A DNA stretch of 64,000 nucleotides, from assembly GCF_004364555.1 (NCBI RefSeq), contig NZ_SOAM01000003.1:62001-126000 (forward strand), given 5' to 3'. The notes below the pieces were generated by a model, which saw only the letters and a program-made list of their open reading frames with translations, did no database searches and was not told where the DNA came from. Below, in pieces: positions 25,833 to 32,476 of the stretch. The DNA is from Amnibacterium kyonggiense. Its GTDB lineage: Bacteria; Actinomycetota; Actinomycetes; Actinomycetales; Microbacteriaceae. Each line of letters opens with the position of its first letter. The first letter of the stretch is position 1. A program made the translations under genes and the position numbers.

Positions 25833-26855
25833 TCATGCCGGTGCGGGCGCGGCGCGGCGGCGTCGCCCGGTGACGCGGCGCAGGATGCCCGCCCAGTCGA
25901 CGGTGTAGAGCGAGACGCCGACGGCCAGCGCGGCCGCCTGCACGATCGTCTGGATGGCGGTCGAGACGCCGAGCGCGAGCACGAACTGGACGAGCTGCTG
26001 CAGGAACACGGCGCCGATGACGGTGGCGACCGGGTAGCCGCGGCCGCCGAGCAGCGAGGTGCCGCCGAGCACGACGACCGCGACCGAGATCAGCAGGAAG
26101 CTGTCGCCGCTGTACGCGCTCGGCTGCGCCGTGATGCCGGCGATCATGACCCCGGCGAGGCCGTAGAGCACGGCCGCCCAGACGTAGGCCGAGGTCTGGT
26201 GGAGCCGGGCCCGCAGGCCGACCGCCCGGGCCGCGCGGGGGTTCGCGCCGATGAACTCGAAGCGCCGCCCCGGGACCGTGCGGCGCACCAGCACGATCAC
26301 CAGCACGAGCGCGGCGACGGCGAAGAACACCGAGGACGGGATCCCGAGCACGCTCGTCGTCATCACGGTCTGCAGGGCGTTCGTGGTGATCCGGGGGCGT
26401 CCGCCGGAGATGCCGAGGTTGACGCCGTAGAGGAGCGCGTTGGTGCCGAGCGTCGCGATGATCGGGTTCAGGCCGAGGCCGCCGATCAGGAGCCCGTTCG
26501 CGAGCCCACCGAGGACGACGAGCCCGAAGGCGAGCAGCACGGCCGGCAGCAGCAGCGAGTCGTCCTGGTCGGGGATGTGCGTCACCGTGACGACCGCGAG
26601 CGACATGGCGCCGGCGACGGAGAGGTCGATGCCGCCCTGCTGGACGACGAGCATCTGGCCGAGCCCGGCCACCGCGAGGACGGCCGCGATCGGCAGCATG
26701 CCCTGAAGCGCGTCAGAGGAGACGCTCGACGGCGCGAAGAGGACGCAGACGAGGAAGAGCAGCGCGGTGGCCACCACGATGGTGACGAGGCCCTTGGAGA
26801 CGGCGAACCGGGCGCTGCCCAGCACCGGTCGTTCCTGCTCCGTCGTCGTCGACAT
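25833..26855 (-). CDS. Ribose-type ABC permease (RbsC family)
   Basis: The 340-residue membrane protein has about ten hydrophobic helices. Family motifs are VQQGGIDLSVAGAMSLAV, GLNPIIATLGTNALLYGV and VVVLGGTSLLGGRGYPV. I chose the ATG at 26855, which follows GGAGAGA. The longer frame to 26936 adds a polar extension that crosses the operator. It probably pairs with the permease half of the fused protein as a heterodimer. It is the first gene of a seven-gene minus-strand operon running to 17488. Confidence 0.9.
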   Translation of the reverse strand: MSTTTEQERPVLGSARFAVSKGLVTIVVATALLFLVCVLFAPSSVSSDALQGMLPIAAVLAVAGLGQMLVVQQGGIDLSVAGAMSLAVVTVTHIPDQDDSLLLPAVLLAFGLVVLGGLANGLLIGGLGLNPIIATLGTNALLYGVNLGISGGRPRITTNALQTVMTTSVLGIPSSVFFAVAALVLVIVLVRRTVPGRRFEFIGANPRAARAVGLRARLHQTSAYVWAAVLYGLAGVMIAGITAQPSAYSGDSFLLISVAVVVLGGTSLLGGRGYPVATVIGAVFLQQLVQFVLALGVSTAIQTIVQAAALAVGVSLYTVDWAGILRRVTGRRRRAAPAPA

Positions 26856-26897
26856 GCGCACTCTCTCCGCGTTCATCCGTACCGCTGTGTAGCGGAT

Positions 26898-26918
26898 GTG
26901 TTGAGTGTGACTGTACAA
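26898..26918. promoter_or_regulatory. Island operator copy F
   Basis: The site is GTGTTG-N9-GTACAA with spacer AGTGTGACT. It lies 42 bp before the permease start and 92 bp before the divergent FMN oxidase. It matches the consensus in both halves and the spacer and marks the right end of the regulon. Confidence 0.5.
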
Positions 26919-27010
26919 AGGGAGCGGGTCGCGCACAACCGAGCAGGCCCGTGTCCAGCAGGAGTTATCGGTTCGTCACCAATCGCGGCGCACCGATGCA
27001 GGAGGTCCGC

Positions 27011-28006
27011 GTGGCCCAGCTCGATCCCGCCGTCCGCGACTACGACGAGGGCGGCTCGGGCGAGGAGGTCACCCTCCGCGCGAACGAGGCCGCCTGGCGC
27101 GTGCGCCGCTTCGCCCCGCACGTCCTGACCGGCGTGGAGCGCGCGGTGACGGAGGTCGACCTCCTCGGCGCGCGCCTGGCGGCGCCGGTCCTCGTCGCCC
27201 CCACGGCGCTGCACGGCCTCGTGCACCCGGACGGCGAGGTCGCGACGGCCCGCGGCGCGGCGGCCGCGGGCTGCGGGTTCGTCCTCTCGACGCGGACCTC
27301 GGTGCCGATCGAGGACGTCGCCGCCGCGGCCGGACCCTGGTGGTTCCAGGTCTACGCGATGCGCGACCGCGCGCTCACGCTCGACCTCGTCGCGGCCGCC
27401 GCGACATCCGGCGCTGCGGCGGTCGTCCTGACCGGCGACACGCCCGTCGTCGCCCCGAAGCGCCGCCCCACCCCGGGCGTCGACCCGGCGGCGGCGCATC
27501 TCGCCGGGCTCCGGGCGCGGACGGGACGGGACCTCACCGCCGTGGACGTCGAGCAGGACCCGTCGGCCGGCACGGACCTGATCCGCGAGCTCGGCCGGGT
27601 CGCCGGCCTCCCGGTGCTCGTGAAGGGCGTGCTGCGCGCGGACGACGCCGCCCGCTGCCTGGACGCGGGGGCCGCCGGCGTGATCGTCTCGAACCACGGC
27701 GGCCGCCAGCTCGACCGGGCCGTGGCGACCGCCGAGGCGCTGCCCGGCGTCGTCGCCGCGGTCGGCGGCGCCGCTCCCGTCCTCGTCGACGGCGGGATCC
27801 GGACGGGCGCCGACGTGCTCGTCGCCCTCGCGCTCGGCGCGGACGCGGTGCTGGTCGGACGCCCCGCGCTGCGGGCGCTCGCAGCGGGCGGTGCGGACGG
27901 GGTCGCGCGGATGCTCAGGACACTGCGCGAGGAGCTCGCGCTCGCGATGGTGCTCGCCGGCGTCCCGGCGGTGACCCGTCCGTTCCCGGACGTCCTCCAC
28001 CGCTGA
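27011..28006 (+). CDS. FMN-dependent alpha-hydroxyacid dehydrogenase/oxidase
   Basis: This is a TIM-barrel flavoenzyme of the glycolate/lactate oxidase family, 331 residues from the GTG at 27011. That start follows AGGAGG by five bases, while an in-frame ATG at 26996 has no ribosome-binding site. Motifs: VAPTALHGLVHPDGE, STRTSVPIEDV, the active-site His in SNHGGRQLD, VLVKGVL and DGGIRTGADV. It oxidises an L-2-hydroxy acid to a 2-oxo acid, passing electrons to oxygen or a carrier. A 2-oxo acid product would suit the E1-E2 complex of the same island. Confidence 0.87.
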   Translation: MAQLDPAVRDYDEGGSGEEVTLRANEAAWRVRRFAPHVLTGVERAVTEVDLLGARLAAPVLVAPTALHGLVHPDGEVATARGAAAAGCGFVLSTRTSVPIEDVAAAAGPWWFQVYAMRDRALTLDLVAAAATSGAAAVVLTGDTPVVAPKRRPTPGVDPAAAHLAGLRARTGRDLTAVDVEQDPSAGTDLIRELGRVAGLPVLVKGVLRADDAARCLDAGAAGVIVSNHGGRQLDRAVATAEALPGVVAAVGGAAPVLVDGGIRTGADVLVALALGADAVLVGRPALRALAAGGADGVARMLRTLREELALAMVLAGVPAVTRPFPDVLHR

Positions 28007-28133
28007 GGCGGCCCAGCGCGTTCATCTCCACTTCACAGCGCCGAGGCCGACGCACCTGCACCCGGTCTGAACCCGTGCGCCGATCGGCCCGCTCTCAGCG
28101 GCGGCTCCGGTTCCGCACGGCAGGGTTCGGGAT

Positions 28134-29081
28134 GTGAGCAGCCCGACCGCCGCCGTCGCCACCTCGTACCTGCACGCCGACGAGCCGACGCGCACGCACC
28201 GCCACGGCTGGTGGTGGAAGTCGCTGCTCGCCGGCGCGCTGCTGTGGCTCGTCACGATCGTCGTCACGATCGCGACGCGCAATGCGAACCTGGTCCCGAC
28301 GCTGATCCTGCTCGGCAGCTTCCTCGTGCCGTTCTCCGTCGTCCTCTTCGCGGCGGAGCGGATCAGCACCGCCTTCCCGGTGACCTCGCTCATGCTCGCG
28401 TTCTTCGTCGGCGGCGTGCTCGGGGTGCTCGGCGCCTCGGTGCTCGAGGCGCCGCTGGCCTCCGGCGGGCTCGGCGGCTTCCTGCTCGTGGGCCTCATCG
28501 AGGAGCTCGTGAAGGGCGTGCTCGTCGTCGTGATCGGCCGGCACCTGGTGCCCAAGACGGCGCGGCAGGGCGCGCTGCTCGGCGCCACCGTCGGCGCGGG
28601 CTTCGCGGCGTTCGAGTCCGCCGGCTACGCGTTCAACGCGGCGCTCGGGCGGGGCGGGATCGACCTGCTCGGGCTGCTCCAGACGGAGGCCGTGCGCTCG
28701 GTGCTCACCCCGCTCGGGCACGTGCTCTGGACCGCGGTGCTCGGCGCCGCACTGTTCGCCGCCTCCCGCGACGGCCGCCGCTACCGGTTCGCCGTCGGCG
28801 TGGTGCTCGCGTACCTGCTCGTCGCCGTGCTCCACGGGCTCTGGGACGCGATGGGCGGCATCAGCACGATCATCGCCATCGTGGCGACCGGCAACGCCGT
28901 GCCCGCGTTCGAGTACGACACGCTGCGGCCGGGTACGCAGGGCGAGGTCGGCGGGATCTCGAACGGCGTCTACGTGCTGGGGCTCGGCGTCGTCTCGGTG
29001 CTCGGCGGCCTCACCCTCCGCGGCATCGTGCGCCACCACCGCCCGCGCGACCGCGCGATGTCCGAGCAGCACGCCGCCTGA
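28134..29081 (+). CDS. PrsW-family intramembrane protease
   Basis: The 315-residue membrane protein has about eight hydrophobic segments. The conserved motifs are EELVKG in one helix, AAFESAGYAF in the next, and HVLWTAVLGAAL and HGLWDAMGG, giving the Glu/His set of PrsW (CAAX-protease-like) metallo-membrane peptidases. In other bacteria PrsW cleaves anti-sigma factors. No anti-sigma or sigma gene is adjacent here, so the target is unknown. GTG start with a CAGGGT box seven bases before it. Confidence 0.8.
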   Translation: MSSPTAAVATSYLHADEPTRTHRHGWWWKSLLAGALLWLVTIVVTIATRNANLVPTLILLGSFLVPFSVVLFAAERISTAFPVTSLMLAFFVGGVLGVLGASVLEAPLASGGLGGFLLVGLIEELVKGVLVVVIGRHLVPKTARQGALLGATVGAGFAAFESAGYAFNAALGRGGIDLLGLLQTEAVRSVLTPLGHVLWTAVLGAALFAASRDGRRYRFAVGVVLAYLLVAVLHGLWDAMGGISTIIAIVATGNAVPAFEYDTLRPGTQGEVGGISNGVYVLGLGVVSVLGGLTLRGIVRHHRPRDRAMSEQHAA

Positions 29082-29149
29082 CGCGACCCGCCTCCGCCGC
29101 GCCGCGCCGCAGGTCCTGCGCGACGCGCCGCCGCCACGGCCCGCCGACT

Positions 29150-29199
29150 CGGCGTGCCGTCCAAGAACTGCGGATCCGCGGAGGACGTGCGGATCCGCG
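29150..29199. repeat. Intergenic palindromic repeat, copy 1
   Basis: This sequence at the convergent PrsW/alkyl-DHAP synthase junction contains ACTGCGGATCCGCGGA followed five bases later by TGCGGATCCG. The same order and spacing occur at 36323-36353, where the flank CGGCGTG-(C/T)CG-GTCC is also shared. It probably serves as a bidirectional terminator and may be a dispersed repeat family. Confidence 0.6.
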
Positions 29200-29205
29200 C
29201 GGGCT

Positions 29206-30930
29206 TCAGTTCGCGGTGATCTTCGCCGGGTTCAGGTTGCGGCCGGGGTCCGTCGCGGCGAACAGCCCCTCCAGGACGTCGATCCCCGGCTCCGACAGCA
29301 CGTCGGGCAGCCACGGGGCGTGCTCGACGCCGATGCCGTGGTGGTGGCTCGGAACGCCGCCGAGGTCGATGAACGCCTGCTGGATCGCCTGCTTCACGAC
29401 GTCGTACTCGGCCTCCGGGTCGTCTCCCATCACGAACGCGAACGTGAAGTACAGGCACGCGCCCGAGTGGTACGAGTGCGACAGGTGGCTCATGATCCAG
29501 CCCTTGCGGCCGAGCGACTCGTACGCCGCCTCCGCCGCCGCGATCACGCCGTCGTGCATCCGGTCGAGGCCGGTCCACGGCACGCTCGTCTCCGACACGT
29601 CGCCCGCGGTGCCGCGGTCGAGCAGGAAGTCGCGCAGGTACGGGGTGTCGAACTTCTTCTGGTCGTAGAGCACGCCCGGGCCGGTGCCGACCGAGATGCC
29701 GCCGTTGCGCTTGACGATCCTCTCGACCGCGCGGCGCTGCTTCGCCACGTGCGCGGGCTCGCCCTCGTACCCGATGAACGAGAGGCACATCTCGTCGAGG
29801 TTCCAGCCGCGGCGCTGCAGGAACGCGAAGAGCGCCTTCTGGGCGAACGCGCCGAAGCCCTTCGACTCCTTCGACGTCGAGAGCGAGAAGCCCGTCTCCC
29901 GCCCGTCGGAGACGCGTGTGATCGCGGGGTGCACGTCGCTCGCGGCGATCTGGCGCATGGCCTTGGTGCCGGCGCGCCAGTTCGGGAAGAAGTAGGCGTG
30001 GATGCTGCGCTTCGCGGGCACCCGGTGCACCTGCACCACGGCCTCCGTGATCACGCCGAGCCGGCCCTCGCTGCCGAGGATCATCTCCCGCACGCTCGGT
30101 CCCGTGGAGGCCGACGGGGTCGCGCGCAGGTCGAGCAGGCCGCCGGGCCGCGCGACCCGCATGCCCCGGGCGATGTCGGCGATGTCGCCGTACTTGTCCG
30201 ACTGCATGCCGGAGGACCGCGTGGCGATCCAGCCTCCGAGGCTCGAGTGCGTGAACGAGTCCGGGAAGTGCCCGATCGTCCAGCCGCGCGCGTTCAGCTG
30301 CGCCTCGAGCGACGGGCCGAGCACGCCGGCCTGCACCCGGGCGAGCCCGGAGCCCTCGTCGACGTCGAGCACGCGGTCGAGCAGGCCGAGGTCCACCGAG
30401 ACGACGGGCCGCGACTCCCCCGGCATCGGCTCGAGGGAGCCGGCGATGTTGCTGCCGCCGCCGAACGGGATCAGCACCGCGTCGTGCGCCACGACCGCGT
30501 CGACGACCGCCTGGACCGCCGCCTCGTCGGCCGGGTACACGACGAGGTCGGGCACGCGGGGCAGGCGCCCGGCGCGCACCTTGATCAGGTCGCGGATGCT
30601 CTTGCCGTAGGTGTGCACGACGCGGTCGAGGTCGTCGTCGGCGACGCGGTCGGCGCCGACGGCCGCGCCCATCGCCTCGCGCAGCGGGGCGTCGGCGATC
30701 GACGCGGGCACGTCGAGGGCGGCGAAGTCCGGCTGCTCGAGCGGCGAGGAGGCGTGCAGGTCGAGCCCGACGGCCTTCAGCACGAACGGCGCGAACGCCG
30801 GCTTGTCCTCGAAGTGGAAGGCGACGCCGGGGACGCCCCAGCCCCACCACTTCATGTGCGCGACCCCCTGGTCGCGGACCGCCGCCGCGTCCTCGCGGTC
30901 GGCGTCGGTCGGGGTGACGAGATCGGTCAT
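29206..30930 (-). CDS. Alkyl-dihydroxyacetonephosphate synthase homologue (FAD-linked)
   Basis: The 574-residue protein has the vanillyl-alcohol-oxidase FAD fold: PFGGGSNIAGSLE, SSLGGWIATRSSGMQSDKYG and ILGSEGRLGVITEAV. The C-terminal part carries SGACLYFTFAF and SHHHGIGVEHAPWLP, equivalent to the catalytic Tyr and His-rich loop of eukaryotic AGPS. AGPS swaps the acyl chain of acyl-DHAP for a fatty alcohol and so makes the ether bond. The operon with a PlsC-like acyltransferase and an SDR, and the divergent fatty acyl-CoA reductase, support ether-lipid synthesis. A D-lactate-type oxidase is a weaker alternative. Confidence 0.85.
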   Translation of the reverse strand: MTDLVTPTDADREDAAAVRDQGVAHMKWWGWGVPGVAFHFEDKPAFAPFVLKAVGLDLHASSPLEQPDFAALDVPASIADAPLREAMGAAVGADRVADDDLDRVVHTYGKSIRDLIKVRAGRLPRVPDLVVYPADEAAVQAVVDAVVAHDAVLIPFGGGSNIAGSLEPMPGESRPVVSVDLGLLDRVLDVDEGSGLARVQAGVLGPSLEAQLNARGWTIGHFPDSFTHSSLGGWIATRSSGMQSDKYGDIADIARGMRVARPGGLLDLRATPSASTGPSVREMILGSEGRLGVITEAVVQVHRVPAKRSIHAYFFPNWRAGTKAMRQIAASDVHPAITRVSDGRETGFSLSTSKESKGFGAFAQKALFAFLQRRGWNLDEMCLSFIGYEGEPAHVAKQRRAVERIVKRNGGISVGTGPGVLYDQKKFDTPYLRDFLLDRGTAGDVSETSVPWTGLDRMHDGVIAAAEAAYESLGRKGWIMSHLSHSYHSGACLYFTFAFVMGDDPEAEYDVVKQAIQQAFIDLGGVPSHHHGIGVEHAPWLPDVLSEPGIDVLEGLFAATDPGRNLNPAKITAN

Positions 30931-31679
30931 CGTGGTCCTCCGGACGTGGTTCGGCCCCTCGACAGGACGGCGGGCGCGTGCTCGTCGTGCAGCCGCTGCA
31001 CCTCGCCGCGGACGCGGCGCATGTACTCGGTCGGCGTCTCGCCCGTCTGCGCGAACACCGGGTCGCCGAAGACGACGGCGACCGGGGGCCTGCCCGCCTT
31101 CGGCCATTTGGAGCCGCGCGGGTGCGCGGCGTGGGCGCCGATGATCGCGACGGGCAGCATCGGGACGTTCGACTGGCTCGCGAGCGCCGCCGCGCCGACC
31201 TTGAACTGCCCGATCTTCCCGGTCCGGCTCCGCGTGCCCTCCGGGAAGATGATCAGCGGGACGCCGCGGGCGAGCAGCGATCGCGCCTCGGACGCCGGTC
31301 GGTTGATGCCCGCGCGGTGAATCGGGAACGCATTGAAGAAGAGCGCCGTCAGGCCCTTCCGCCAGCGCACGTCGAAGAAGTAGTCGGCCGCGGCGCCCAC
31401 CGAGATGTAGCGGGCGAGCCGTCGCGGCAGCGTCGTGCAGAGCAGCGGCGCGTCGAGGTGGCTCGTGTGGTTCGCGACGACGACGAAGGCGCCGCGGAGG
31501 TCGCTGAGGCGCTCGCGCCCGAGGATCCGGACGCGCACGACGGAGCGCACCACGCCGCCGAGCAGCACCCGCTGCGCGACCCAGCGCGCGGCGGCCATCG
31601 GCTTCGAGGTGTATCGATCGAACCGCACGGCGGGGGGTTCGGAGCCGACGGGTCGCTTGGTCGTCACCCGCGTCGTCAC
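30927..31679 (-). CDS. 1-acylglycerol-3-phosphate acyltransferase-like protein
   Basis: The protein has about 250 residues with the PlsC motifs NHTSHLD (HX4D catalytic pair), FPEGTRS (phosphate-binding block III) and VPMLPVAIIG. It acylates a lysophospholipid, or DHAP/1-alkyl-glycerol-3-phosphate in an ether-lipid route, at the inner face of the membrane. It overlaps the synthase by ATGA and the SDR by GTGA, so the three are translationally coupled. Which acceptor it prefers cannot be read from the sequence. Confidence 0.87.
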   Translation of the reverse strand: MTTRVTTKRPVGSEPPAVRFDRYTSKPMAAARWVAQRVLLGGVVRSVVRVRILGRERLSDLRGAFVVVANHTSHLDAPLLCTTLPRRLARYISVGAAADYFFDVRWRKGLTALFFNAFPIHRAGINRPASEARSLLARGVPLIIFPEGTRSRTGKIGQFKVGAAALASQSNVPMLPVAIIGAHAAHPRGSKWPKAGRPPVAVVFGDPVFAQTGETPTEYMRRVRGEVQRLHDEHAPAVLSRGRTTSGGPR

Positions 31680-32455
31680 TCGGGAAGGCTACTGCGGCGA
31701 CGGCCGCTCAGCGCCTTCGAGACGCGGCGGACGCCGGAGCGCGGCCCATGCCGGACGAGGAACATGAGGGCTTTGTACCGCGCGCTCGGGGTCGAGACCA
31801 CGCGGCCGCGGGACAGATCGCGCAACGCGGCCGCCACGAGGTCGTCGGCGTCCAGCCAGAGCGCGCTCGGCATCGACGAGCCCGAGATGCCCGCGCGAGC
31901 ATGGAACTCCGTGCGCACCCAGCCGGGCTCCAGCGCCATCGCGGTCACGCCGGTGCCCGCGAGCTCGTTCGACAGCCCCTCGGTGAAGACGGTCACCCAG
32001 GCCTTGATCGCCGAGTACGCGCCCATCGTGATCCGGCCCGCCGTGGACCCGACGTTGACGATGCGCCCTCGGCCGCGCTGCACCATCGCCCGGCCGGCGG
32101 CCCCTGACAGCACCTGCACCGCGCGGACCATCACCTCGAACGCGCGGTCGTGCGCCTCCTGGTCCGTCGACAGCAGCGGCGCGCGGACGGAGAACCCGGC
32201 GTTGTTCACCAGGAGGTCGACCGGCCGGTCCTGCTCCTCGAGCCGCGCGGCGACGCGGGTCACGTCCGCCCGGTCGGCGAGATCGGCGCGGAGCACCTCC
32301 ACGGCGCGCCCCGCCGCGCGGTACCGGGCGGCCTCGGCGTCGAGGCGGGCCTCGTCGCGGGCCACGAGGACGAGATCCCAGCCACGGTCGGCGAGGGCCC
32401 GCGCGAAGGCCGCGCCGATGCCGCTCGTCGCCCCGGTCACGAGCGCGGTCGCCAT
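31676..32455 (-). CDS. SDR oxidoreductase, candidate acyl/alkyl-DHAP reductase
   Basis: The 259-residue SDR starts ALVTGATSGIGAAFA and has LLVNNAGFS, NVGSTAGR and YSAIK. It falls in the DltE/YqjQ-like branch that includes DHRS7-type enzymes. In animals the acyl/alkyl-DHAP reductase of ether-lipid synthesis is also an SDR, so this is a reasonable role given its two neighbours. It is the first gene of the operon. A TATCGT box ends seven bases before the ATG, suggesting a leaderless mRNA. Confidence 0.8.
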   Translation of the reverse strand: MATALVTGATSGIGAAFARALADRGWDLVLVARDEARLDAEAARYRAAGRAVEVLRADLADRADVTRVAARLEEQDRPVDLLVNNAGFSVRAPLLSTDQEAHDRAFEVMVRAVQVLSGAAGRAMVQRGRGRIVNVGSTAGRITMGAYSAIKAWVTVFTEGLSNELAGTGVTAMALEPGWVRTEFHARAGISGSSMPSALWLDADDLVAAALRDLSRGRVVSTPSARYKALMFLVRHGPRSGVRRVSKALSGRRRSSLPE

Positions 32456-32476
32456 TCCGCATACGATACGGACCCG
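32456..32476. promoter_or_regulatory. Overlapping divergent leaderless promoters
   Basis: Only 21 bp separate two divergent start codons. TACGAT at 32462-32467 faces the plus-strand gene, and TATCGT (complement of 32463-32468) faces the minus-strand gene. The two -10 boxes therefore occupy the same DNA, so one RNA polymerase should exclude the other. Confidence 0.5.
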
